NCBI GenBank assembly: GCA_023634235.1
Contig: JAMKCF010000003.1
Coordinates: forward strand, 14,354,742-14,418,741
Direction: 5' to 3'
DNA length: 64,000 nt
Source: Pisaster brevispinus
Taxonomy: Eukaryota > Echinodermata > Asteroidea > Forcipulatida > Asteriidae
The notes under the pieces were generated by a model. It saw nothing but the letters and a program-made list of their open reading frames with translations, was not told where the DNA came from and searched no databases. Positions 42,286-53,350 of this stretch are shown here, one piece after another. Positions within the stretch are counted from its first letter, which is position 1. Each line of letters begins with the position of its first letter. Position numbers and translations under genes: made by a program.

Positions 42286-42307
42286 CTGCCAAAGACAATA
42301 AAAAGAA

Positions 42308-43450
42308 ACAAAGTTCATATCAATAATTATGGTCTCTTAAAGAGTCACAAAAACAGTAATTATGTACAGATAAAAAGCAAATCGAAATGAAAAAAAAAAT
42401 GTAAAAAAAAAAGGAAAAAAGAACAGACAACAAAGGTTCACAGATCAAGAGCAGCTAAGTAAAATACTTTTTTTTTTTAAATGGCTGTGATATCAATCGA
42501 TGATTATGATGCATGCTTAGATGAAGAACTACACTAATTGATGAATGTTTCATTTCATTTACTTCATGAATTCATTTCACAAAAGTGCAATGATAAAAAC
42601 AATCATGAAGACACAGAACTGAGCAACAGTTAAACCAAAAAAAAAAGGTAGCACCTCTGAAGGGTTTCAAAAAAGTCAACTTAGTTACTAACAGGTTGAT
42701 CCCCTGATGAAAGAAACAGGCAAACATTATGGGCTTTAAATTAGTCCATAAAACATATGGCTCTATAAGCAAACTATACAAGATTTGTACAGTGTAAAAA
42801 CATAAAATTACAATTATAAAAAGCACAAAGTTCTAAAGTTTAAGAACAGATCATTATCAATAAAGTCAAATATTAGCTTTTGCACCTACCCACAACGAAC
42901 CCTTTCAGTTTTTTCATTCGTACTCATCAATGGCCCAGCAGCAGTATTGCGTACTCAATAACATTGAACAGTCCCTGGGCACAGTTAATACGACACTGGG
43001 TTTTCCCAATTCTTCCTAGCGGTATTGCAACATATCGATGACTAATAAGACCGTGCTTACGTCAGGCAGACAGAAATTCACCTATAACCTGCACAGACAT
43101 GTCTCTGTGTGTAGGAAACCCACTGCAATCATCCTGCTGTAAATGCAACAGGGACCGAGTCACAATAATAGATCCAGTTTTTTTTTTCTCTTCTGTTTTT
43201 TTTTCCCGACCATACATTTAGCACTCCACCACTGACAGAGTTTCCTTTTCATGTCTACATGACCTGTGGCTTTTAAATTTACTGAATGGGTTATGTTTAC
43301 AAATATTGGGTGTATACCTTTACATTTTTCTATCAGTGGCAAGAAGTTCCTAGACATATTCTTTGGAGGGGGCAAGCTGGGGCAAAGACAACCTTTCTTG
43401 TTTCTTTGTTGTTAGTTTTATTTTATAGAAATGTATTTATTTATTAATTT
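42308..43450. repeat. Direct duplication, copy 1
   Basis: Aligns by eye along its whole length with 43998-45525 (ATCAATAATTATGGTCTCTT, CTTAGTTACTAACAGGTTGA and the block at 42911-43090). It lies in the proposed first intron of the HELZ2-like gene. Confidence 0.8.
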
Positions 43451-43997
43451 ATGTATTTATTTATTTTATTTTTTGTATGTATGTATTTAATATTTTTATT
43501 TTATTTTTTTTATGTATGTATTTAATATTTTAATTTTATTTTATTATTTTTTAAAGGAGCAGGCTTTTGATGTGTCAAACCATTCCATCATGCATGTGTT
43601 AAACCTCGTTAGGGAGAGGGGACAGGGCAGGGGCTCTGGTGAGGGTGGGGAAGGGGGGGGGGTGATCTCCCACTCAGAAAAAGGCTCTTGGTTACATACT
43701 GACATTCCTTAGCCTTGAGAGCTACAACGGGCAATGCATCAAAATTTTGAAAATTGTTTTTGACGACTCAAGCGTCAGTCTATGTAAAATAGGATCAGTC
43801 CTCTCAGCCCGCCAAAGGCTACGCAGGCGCACTACGTTCAAATCTGCAACATTTTGGGTGCGTACTTTTCTCTCTTCTTTCACTGTAATATTAGGATTTA
43901 AAATGAAAATTGGGCTTCGATTGGAAATTGAGTATGAAAAATCACTGGTGTAATAATGTGGGTGCAGTTCGCAGTAGTTTTGACCGTATGAGACTGT

Positions 43998-45525
43998 GTG
44001 AAGTTCAAATCAATAATTACGGTCTCTTAACACGAATCACAAAAAACAGCAATTTAAAATATATATAGATAAAAAGCAATTTGAAAAAAAAGAGAAAAAA
44101 AAAAAAAAGAACAGACAACAAAGATTCACAGCTCAAGACTTTAAATGCTACAATTGATCAACAGCAGCTAAGTAAAATATCAAAAAAATAAAACTGGCTG
44201 TGATATCGATCTGAGATCAAAGATTATGATGCATGCTTAGATGCCGTAGTACACTAATTGATAAGCGTTTTATTTCATTTATTTAATTAATTAGTTTCAC
44301 AAAAGTACAATGTTAAAAACAATCATGAAGACACAGAACTGAGTAACAGTTAAACAAACAAAAGTAGCACCTCTGATGGGTTTCAAAAAAGTCAACTTAG
44401 TTACTAACAGGTTGATCCCCTGGTGAAAGAAACAGACAAACACTATGGGCTTTAAATACGTCCATAAACAAGGCTTTAAGAAAATGTCATTGTCGGTTGG
44501 CTGCTCATAGATAGGGTGCCCTTTATTTAATTTGCTTGTTACTATTTTATTCGTATTTGTACATAATCATCTTGTTTTTCTTTGGGGGGCCCTCAATTAC
44601 ATTATTCTGTTCTGCAGCTTTTGTATATTTTCTTAACTTCTTGGTGTGTTGGTGATCTGTTATTTCCTTTTTTACTATTGCTGTTAATTTGTTATAATGT
44701 ATTTTAATGTTTTTAACTTGTACATATCATATAATTCAGCCTACCGGCTGTGAGAATGATTTTTATTTTAATAAACCATTTCAATTCAATTCTGTGTAAA
44801 AACTTTAAAAATTAAAAAATTTACAGTTAAAAAAGCACAAAGTTCTACAGTTTTAAAAAAGATCGTTATCACTAAAGTCAAGTACTACTTTTGTTGCTCA
44901 CTTCCTTTGCATCTATCCACAACGATCACTCTCAGTTTTTTCATTCATACTCATCAATGGCCCAGCAGCAGTATTGCGTACTCAATAACATTGAACAGTC
45001 CCTGGGCACAGTTATTGCGACACTGGGTTTTCCCCATCCTTCCTAATGGTATTGCAACATACTGATGACTAAGACTGTGTTTCCATCAGGCAGACAGAAA
45101 TATCTGTACCAGCTAATATTAGACTGACAAAATGAGCATAGAGAGTGTGTGTGTGGGAATTCCCCAGCATTGCAACTGCTGTGATGCAATGTCTGTTTAT
45201 ATTTTAACACACAGTAAGGAGTGTGTCGCAATACTGATTCAGTTTTTTTTTCTTCTTCTGTTGTTGTTATTTATTTTTTTTTTTCAACCATGGATTTGAG
45301 CACTCCACCACTAACAGAGTTTCCTTTTAATGTCTACACAACCTGTGGCTTTTAAATTTGCTGAATGGGTTATGTTTACAAATATTGGTGTGTACTTCCT
45401 TTGTGCGGCAAGAAGTTCCTACGCATATTCTTTGGAGGGGGCAAGCTGAGACAAAGACTAATTTTCTTCTTTCTTTGTTTTTGTGTTAGTTTTATTTTAA
45501 ATAAATTTATTCATTTATTTATTTA
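43998..45525. repeat. Direct duplication, copy 2 (carries an insertion)
   Basis: Co-linear with 42308-43450 except for about 307 bases at 44488-44794 that copy 1 lacks. Confidence 0.8.
44488..44794 (+). mobile_element. Insertion in duplication copy 2, retroelement 3' end
   Basis: ORF-free T-rich sequence ending CCTACCGGCTGTGAGAATG ... AATAAACCATTTCAATTCAATTC, a polyadenylation-like end with a short tandem tail. It is absent from copy 1, so it entered after the duplication. Confidence 0.6.
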
Positions 45526-45530
45526 TGTAT

Positions 45531-45589
<59 letters not shown>

Positions 45590-45690
45590 TTTTTGTGTGT
45601 GTATGTATTTATTTATTTGTATTTATTTATTTATTTATTGTGTTTTTTGCAAGTATGTATTTGTATTTATTTATTTAAAAAAACAATGCT
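45485..45690. repeat. (TTTA)n microsatellite
   Basis: About 20 near-perfect TTTA units and then degenerate TATTTGTATTTA. Apparent membrane-like open frames here are artefacts of the repeat. Confidence 0.95.
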
Positions 45691-46970
45691 GTGATGATTC
45701 TGAAAAGTTTTCTGAAAATTTGATCCATTTCATCAACAAACATGCAACATGACTGCCACTTTTTCAAATGTAAAGACCAAGAACAAATCGTATAGTCAGT
45801 TAAATAAGTAGATACTATTTTTGCTTTAATAAAAATGAGTGCGGAAAAGGGGCAGTCACTGGTCAGATTCAGCGTCGTTTACAACAAAAACAAGAGAGTT
45901 TGCACTATCTATGTATTCAATATCTGTGATAGACGGAACTAGAAGTAAACAGTATATGTAAATAAATGATGTTTATCTAAAGCCTTGATAAAACTTAAAA
46001 GGCAATCTGTAAGTTGACAGCTCAGTGACAGCTCAATGCATAATTCGGAGGGTAGGCCTGTGTATCTTGAATGTCAAATTTAAACCCGAGGGCAAAACAT
46101 TCTTTAATGGAAACAGGTCGCAACTTTGGTTAATTTTCTTTTACAGAAATCTCCCAAGTAAACCACATCCTAGAAAGCATGCACTGCAACAAAGTGTATC
46201 AATGCCTAATTCTGATAAAGTGACAGGTATCCAGCAGGGATATTTACAGGATGGGGCTTCGGTCTCCGAATTGAATTGCCACTGACAGAGACTGACGTCC
46301 TTAATGTCTACCAGACCTTTCCCTAGCCCTCGTAGGATGTCAGTGTATGTTGCACTATGAAACAGAGGAGTCCAACATCATGGGCTAACCTTTTCCCCCC
46401 ATGTCCTAGAACCATGGAGGGAAACTGGTAAAAGGTCAAATTTTCATGTTTTCGAGTTCCGGGATATTTGTTTTGCAGAGTTCAGTTGGTAATTATGACA
46501 ACAACTAATATCTTTGACTATTTAAATATAGTTCCGGCTGCCTCTGTTGCCAATTCTTTAAAAATAGTGTACTCTATTTCGAATTCCGACCATTCCGGCA
46601 AATCAGGCAATTCCAGCTTTTACCCACACCCCCATGGACTCCCGTCATGGAGTTATGAATGATGTTGTTAATCTACCGTCTCGTGACAACCTCATCAAGC
46701 CATTGGAGTACCTTTCCACAGAGGCATGCCAGGTCTGAGCACCGGCCTCGAGCCATCCATCAAGTGTGGCCACGATCCCGAAAAGTCTACAACCGATGTG
46801 GGAGGATCGACGGTTACGATTCGCGACTATAAAGCCTACAATGTAATGTAGCGTCACCAGGTCACGGCGGAGGTGTATTAAAAAACATTTACATTGCATC
46901 ACCCATAAAAATAATCTATGATTTATTCATAAACTACTGTGAACAAATTTCGCCAATTGAATTTACTCAC

Positions 46971-47110
46971 CGACACGTCACGTCTGATGGTGCTCCAATG
47001 CCGATAGTTCTCAGGCTGCAAGCAGTACTCATAAAATTGATAAAGGAGCCTAAAACCTTTGCATTTTCAGGACGAATCGAATTCGTATGTTCGGCCCAAA
47101 TGAAAAATGA
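46971..47110 (-). other. Candidate non-coding first exon of the HELZ2-like gene
   Basis: A strong donor, GTGTCG|GTGAGT, at 46970 follows a stretch rich in CpG relative to its surroundings. Spliced to 42285 it would make a 5' UTR holding a short upstream ORF that starts at 47032 (MSTACSLRTIGIG...). The 5' limit shown is arbitrary because the transcription start cannot be read from the sequence. Confidence 0.35.
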
Positions 47111-47205
47111 ACCATTACTGCTGCAATCTTGATGTTACAATGCATTTCTACCCGTCTACGGTGCGGTGCTGCTGCGCACACAGTTACGAATTGCGTGCTC
47201 TACTG

Positions 47206-47231
47206 TTGGGGAATCCCCAACGACGTCATTG
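47206..47231. promoter_or_regulatory. Palindromic kappaB-type site next to a CRE/ATF-like site
   Basis: TTGGGGAATCCCCAA (47206-47220) fits the NF-kappaB consensus GGGRNNYYCC on both strands and is followed at once by CGACGTCATT, one base from the CRE TGACGTCA. It lies about 100-250 bases upstream of the candidate first exon of the HELZ2-like gene. The motif match is seen; its function is inference. Confidence 0.4.
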
Positions 47232-47236
47232 TTATG

Positions 47237-47525
47237 GGTACCGAGGTCAACTCGGTCTGAGGTTAACTCGGTCTGAGCTCAACTCGGTCTCAAGTATCTA
47301 ATTTTTTTTTTTGGAACGGGTTGACTTGGGACCGAATTGAATTTGGACCGACCGAGTTGACTTAGGACCGAATTGAATTTGGACCGACCGAGTTGACTTG
47401 GGACCGAGATGACTTTGGACCGAGTTGACTTTGGATCGAGTTGACTTTGGACCGAGTTGACCTCAGACCGAGTTGGATTTGGACCGAGTTGACTTTGGAC
47501 CGAGTAGCTTCGAACCGAGTTGTTA
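47237..47525. repeat. Inverted array of an ACCGAGTTGA unit
   Basis: Three units in one orientation (TCAACTCGGTCTGAG, 47247-47297) and about eleven in the other (GACTTTGGACCGAGTTGA, 47325-47522) around a T run. It directly adjoins the kappaB/CRE-like sites. Confidence 0.85.
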
Positions 47526-48324
47526 TTTAGCAACCCCACCCCCCTGGCTGTCAATTGCAGGCACGTGGCTGAACGCCATTGGTTTAAAGTTAATTATAAT
47601 AATCCAAGACATCCCGCACCCCGAACACAGTACAAAATAATCCTGGTAGAACTAGAAGTGTTTTTGAAATAATCCACACACAAAATGTATACATAATTAC
47701 ATAATATAAATTGTTGTTGGGTTAATCATGGAGGAAGGGGTTAATTTATTTTTTATAATGAACTCACAAACGGATTTGATTTATTCATACAGACAATTTA
47801 ACAGTGAGCCCATGCCCGGCCAGCTAATTCAGTATATCGAGCCACTTATCAGTCCAGGGTAGACTCGGAAAAGAGCATTAACAATAAAGTTACAGGTTTC
47901 CCTGGGATTTTTTTTTAAAAAATTGTTCCCTCTCATTTTTCCCAATAAAAACAATCAGTAAATTCACATAGGGCGCCCTCACGGGCCCGCGCGGCGCGTG
48001 CACGTCAAAATAGTATACTGCCAGCATGTGTCCGAAAACGACCAGGGCGATGTCAACAACAAAAACGAACACAAGTACTGAGTAGGCCTTCATCATCATC
48101 CCATAGAAACAGTTTGCATCGATGTTGACTTGAGCTTGTCGGTAAGTAAGTTAATTAACTGTCTCGGTTTTTTGTCTTACGAGATATTTTTGCATGATCC
48201 TCATTTGTAAGCGACGGTCGACGGAAACTTTGCAGCTCGCTGAAAACGCCGTTTTACTTTTAGTTCCTCTCGAAAGTTCCAGCCATCTGCTTGAGTTTTT
48301 TGTCCTCCTCTATATTCTATTCAA

Positions 48325-48492
48325 GGCAAAGTATAGACCCATACCTTTCCGGCGTTATTGAAACCATTTGGTTGAAGAAAAAAAAACTATATAAAAGTAG
48401 CTATTTACAATAAAACTAACCCGTGAAACTCTAGTATCAAAAGGTGGTTGCGTTTTTGAGATATTACCAAAAAGCTGAAGCGGGTTTATACA
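48325..48492. mobile_element. Left part of the AAAGGGAACGTAT-family MITE, split
   Basis: GACCCATACCTTTCCGG..., AACTAACCCGTGAAAC and GTTTTTGAGATATTACCAAA match 16570-16690. The right part lies at about 50290-50455. Confidence 0.6.
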
Positions 48493-49401
48493 GGACACTT
48501 CGTACCTTTGCCACTTCGTACCCTGGACTCTTCGTACCTTTTCAAGGTGCGAAGTGACTTTGGACACTTCGTACCTTGGACACTGCGTACCTTCTCACAA
48601 GACACTTCGTACCTTCTCACAAGACACTTCGTACCTTCTCACGAGACACTTCGTACCCTCAGGATTCAATATCATTTTTACGTGCAGAGATAATGAGATG
48701 TAAGAAACAAACAAATTGAGTTTACAAAATACGAACAAAACAAATGTATTTGAAATAAAAGTATTCACATTTCACAATAAAAACAATTTCACAATTACAC
48801 AAAATGACAATTCATTATGTATTTTAAATGGATAGTATCCAATAGCATATTTACATGCCGAGAGAATGAACCAAATTAAATACAAAAACAACCAGTACAC
48901 TTTTACATCAATTTCATAAAAAGCTAAAGCTGGAAAGTATTCCATATCAAATTTGCGTGCCGAGATAATGATACATACAAACACAAAAATTACAAAATAC
49001 GGACAAAATAAAGGTATGGGGTAGAAAATATTGCGTGCCGAGATAATGGTACATAAGAACACAAATATACAAAATACGGACAAAATAAAGGTATTTTAAA
49101 GATATTTTTAGTTAGATAATATAAGTAATCACATTTCACATTGAAAAGGACATTCAAATAATTAAACAAAATGACAATTCATTAAGTATTATTTTGTATC
49201 TCAATGAAAATTATGTCCTTATTAAGGAATTACACATTTTACTGAAGGTACGAAGTGACTCGGCTGAAGGTACGAAGTGACTCAGCTGATGGTCACTTCG
49301 TACCCCGCCCGCGGTACGAAGTGACCAATTTGGTTACGGTACGAAGTGTCCCGAAGGTACGAAGTGTCCAGGGTACGAAGTGGCAAAGGTACGAAGGGTC
49401 C
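48493..49401. mobile_element. Foldback element with subrepeated inverted ends (CACTTCGTACC)
   Basis: Both ends are arrays of a unit of about 22 bp with CACTTCGTACCTT. The outermost 45 bases are inverted copies (GCCACTTCGTACCCTGGAC on the left). The middle has a GCCGAGATAATG ... AATACGGACAAAATAAAGG tandem repeat. The architecture resembles Drosophila FB and sea urchin TU elements. Confidence 0.8.
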
Positions 49402-49870
49402 GACATCCCTACCCTGCCCTCCCCTGGTACTATAGCTACTACTTTGTTAAGGACGTCATGTATGCAACGCCACGGAGGATTAGTCCTCCATGGTCCATGT
49501 ATTTCCTTCCTCCATGGTCCAACCATGGAGCCACCTGGGCTGTTATAAAGTTTACACCATCACGGATATACAGTCATTCGGGATCATTGACCAGTTCTGG
49601 ATCACTTCAACTTTGCAACACCTAATTAGTTAAAGTACTTCTTTTACATCAATGTAACCTCAACTTTCATCTGTTCACTTATTTATTTACTTAAATTTTA
49701 ATTTTGTTTTAACACTTATTACTGATTATTTTTCTAGGGCCTACTTACTTGTTTGTTTGTTTTCTATTGCTTACTTTTTTGCTTTTGTCTGTTTTTTTTG
49801 TATTCCTCTTCTTGTATTTGCTCCTTTGTAATTTGGTTTTGTTTGTTTTGGTCAAATAAATAATAATAAT
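49402..49870 (+). other. Retroelement-like 3' end
   Basis: Palindromic CCATGGTCCA phrases near 49487-49525, then T-rich sequence ending GGTCAAATAAATAATAATAA. It may be a LINE tail. No recognisable protein. Confidence 0.35.
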
Positions 49871-50289
49871 AACTTCTCACATTAACAATTTTTGTTGATA
49901 CATGTGAAGAATAACATCCAATAAACCAACAAACCCCAAATAAGGTGACAAACATCAACAAATAAATTATGGCAATTTTTCTGAAGTTTGTGATATTGAT
50001 CATTATTATTTATTTTTTTTATGTGCGTTAAAATACGCTGTTAAAACTTCTCACCTTTAAAATTTGAATGTCAGGGCAAATAACATTCATGTAAAATGCT
50101 AAGAATGCGTAGGAAATATTTCACGCAAATACTGAGCAGTCGTCTTGTTTTTTTGAGGAGAGGAAATTACCGAAATTGACTTTTGGGGGCATCATACCCT
50201 TGACCAGTTTGGGATCACTCGACATATCATTGCGTCAAATGGTGGCGCACTCAGCGAAGTTAAAATCGTACGGCTGCTGTAGAAAGTTT

Positions 50290-50455
50290 CACAGTTGAAA
50301 TGTTCATAAAAACTTTCTCTTAAATGACATTCCGAATAAAAGAGAATCATTTCTTAAAATGGTATACATTATCGACAGCTTCAGTACTTCTTACCGAGTA
50401 AGTTTTTATGGTCAATAATTTTTGGAGTAATTACCAAAGGTATACCCTCAAAGGT
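50290..50455. mobile_element. Right part of the AAAGGGAACGTAT-family MITE, split
   Basis: ATTATCGACAGCTTCAGTAC, GAGTAAGTTTTTATGGTC and GGAGTAATTACCAAAGGTAT match 16838-17097 without the nested TAA-flanked MITE. Confidence 0.6.
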
Positions 50456-50706
50456 AGGGTATAGGCTATACTTTTAGTGATTGTCAAAGACCAGTATCCT
50501 CACTTGGTGTATCCCAAAATATGCATACAATAACAAACCTGTGAAAATTTGGGCTCAATTGGTCATCAAAGTTGTAAGAGGAAAGAAAAACAAAACCAAA
50601 TTTGCATAGAATTGTGTGCTTTCAGATTCAGATGCCTGAGAACTTAAAGCCTTTCTCAGATTCAAGTTTGGGTAGAAAAATTACCAAAGGTATACCCTGC
50701 CTTTAA
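50449..50706. mobile_element. MITE with AAAGGYAGGGTATA ends
   Basis: AAAGGTAGGGTATAGGC at the left is inverted as TATACCCTGCCTTT at the right. No coding capacity. Confidence 0.6.
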
Positions 50707-53264
50707 TTAAGGTTTAAATTATATATATATTTAAAAAAGACAAAATATTGGCTTCTTTCCTCTGGTTATTAGTCTTATAGAGGTTAAGTTAAAGACATGG
50801 CATGGAAGAAAACTTTGCCAACTGGTTTTGTACTTCAAAGACAAAATCCCAGACCTGGTAGATTGTCTCCTCATTGAGATTTACTCTTTGCCTGCACATT
50901 ATGACTACAGTGTGATCACTGATGTGGACTTTGGTTGCTGTGCCACAAATAGAAGCCGTGGTTTTGTCACACTAAAGAAGCCTTTAGTTTTCTTAAGCCT
51001 TTTCGTTTCATGAGACCTCTCGCTCATTCATCTACAGAATCAGTCAATAAAAAAAACCCAGCACCAGCCACCTAAATAGTTCTGTTTATAATAGAACTAT
51101 TAGGTGGCGAGCTCACTAGTTTCTTTTGTGAGGACTTGGTACATGTACATGATGAGGCTACCTCGCACAAATCCCAAGGACACTGGGCTGTTCTTTTCAC
51201 AAGGTATTGAGTAGATACACATGTATGGCATGCATCAGTGAAAATTACAAAGCAGCTCTGATGTTGATTAATTGTTTATGCAACAAAACCAATGACATTT
51301 TTGAAAGCCAGATTTCCTCTTTGAAATAGTGATGGGGGGGGGATAAATACTGACCATAACATAGACTTTTATTATGGTGCAACCATCTTGTTTCTCTTCC
51401 ACTCAATCCAATGTAATTAAACTGAGGCTAGAATGGAAAATAGTCTGGCACCTGTCTGTATATTGAGAATTCAAACTATCAGTGTCATTGTGTCTACAGG
51501 GAGTCTGACAAAGATGGCTGCAGTGTGATAAAAGGTCTATTGCATCTAGGCTACAAACAGATGTTTGTACTCTGGAAATACAACATTAAGGAGTTATCCA
51601 AATTGTCAACATTTTAAAGTCTAAAACAAAACAACAACAACAAAAACAGCATCAATTACTTATTAATATTTTGTTGTATGACTCCAGTAGTATCAAGGAC
51701 TGCTGTAGTTGTCAGTATTTTTTGGTTCTGCCAAAACTTTGTCTGTTTTACGGTCTGGACAGGAGGTGATGTCGGCTCCTGTTGCCCCAGTCGTGGACTT
51801 GGTGCCCTTTCAAAATGTACCGATAGACTTTCAGCTTTCCAATGGATACTCCCTTCTCAAAATGGAAATGGCCCTGCCTTTTTTTTAAAGGATACAATTT
51901 CAGGCCTGTGTTTCTCTGATTGATTTTTTGTTAGAAATATGAAACACTTTTTAAAAAGGTGCCCCACTAATGTATGAACAATAACAAGAATGGTTTAAAT
52001 ACCCAACCCCCCCCCTTTGTCTCCATTTTAATTGATTTTTCTGTACGTGCTTTCTGCTTTTCCCTCTCTGTCTCTCCATTCATGTATTTCCACTTGACTG
52101 CTTCTGTTATACTTGTGATGTCATTTATGCCTTCGAGACTTGGCTAGGGTCGAAAATGTCAGGCCATTAATTTTTTTTGTAAATAAAAGCATATCAACAC
52201 ATTCAGTTCATTTTCTATACAAATTATCCGGTAAAATGCACTGAGGGCCTAAGTAAATAGAAGCTCATAATTTTGAACAAAAAACAAGAGGCAAACAATT
52301 GATCTCAGTTCCCTAAGGAGATATTTTCCCAGTCTCTGTTTGGTTACTCACACTATTTCATGTTTGATTACTCACACGATTTCATGCTTCATAGAACAGC
52401 GGCATAATAAAACCAACAATAGTGTTGTAATAAATCATGATAAATACCTGAGCTATGCAAATAAAATTTATGCAATCGCCACAAATAGCTCCTTCAAATA
52501 CAAACTCTGTGTAAACACACAGGCATAGCTTCACAGGCTTCACACTCTATTGGAAGTTCATTAATCCACAAGTCGTTAGCCAGGATTTGGTAAAAGGGTG
52601 TCCAAATTTGCTTGAAATTTAAAAAACTTGGTGCCTGAATTGTTCACTGACAATACATTTACATATGACAAATAAAACAGGGTGTCCAAACTCAATGACA
52701 GGGTGTCCAAAAGACACCCAAACACCCCTCTGGCCAACACTATGTTAACCCACCGGGCTGTTTTGAGATAATCATCTTCTGCCAGATGGAGCGATGAAGA
52801 GAGTCAACTTTATTGCATTTGCGTGTCGTGGTGCAAGACGCTGTTGTCTGTTATCACTATCGCAAATTGCCGCGCCACGCACATTACGATCGAACAATAG
52901 TGGGCGCTGCTGGGAAAATTACTATCGAACAGTAGCGGGCACTGTTGGGAAAACTTCCAGAGCACCCGCCACATTCTTGCTGACGGGTTCGCGGCTTCCA
53001 GAGAACGGCCTCTTTATTGGTGGAATAGTCGCGATGTGTGTAGTGTTGCGTGTATGTAGGCCCTATGGTTCTATGGTTTTGCTCACTCAACAAGAACGTC
53101 TTGCACAAGACTATTGCATCGCATGCTTTTTGTGTCATTTAACTCTCTGGTCTGTGGATTATACAAGGTTTTTTAGAGAGGCTATTCATGCAGTCCAGTT
53201 AGCCTTTTCAATGGAGGTCATTGGGAAAAAAGGTTCTAGAGGGGCTCCAAGGTCATACTCAGTT
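50707..53264. other. Intergenic, no gene recognised
   Basis: No family-level protein match by eye. Contains a GGTGTCCAAA repeat cluster (52595-52720) and a single arm of the TCGAAACGTCAGGCC repeat near 52140. The open frame at 52794-53270 shows no recognisable domain. Confidence 0.4.
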
Positions 53265-53267
53265 TTG

Positions 53268-53350
53268 TGATAATAATAATAATAATAATAATAAACCATT
53301 CTTGTAAAGCGCATTCCTTCCATGGCAAGACCCCAATGCGCTGTACAGGC
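53268..53350 (-). repeat. (ATA)n run with GCGCATT tail of a retroelement
   Basis: ATAATAATAATAATA then CTTGTAAAGCGCATTCC and CAATGCGCTGTACAG, the reverse of a common LINE/SINE tail. Confidence 0.6.

Noticed and set aside
45365..45752. Frames resembling multi-pass membrane proteins (YLFIYLFIYLF)
   Set aside because: They are translations of the (TTTA)n microsatellite.
47096..47113. IRF/ISRE-like element AAATGAAAAATGAACC near the candidate promoter
   Set aside because: It does not match GAAANNGAAA and could easily occur by chance in AT-rich DNA.
52794..53270. A 158-codon open frame on the plus strand
   Set aside because: No domain, splice context or family resemblance is visible, and the frame lies in repeat-rich intergenic sequence.
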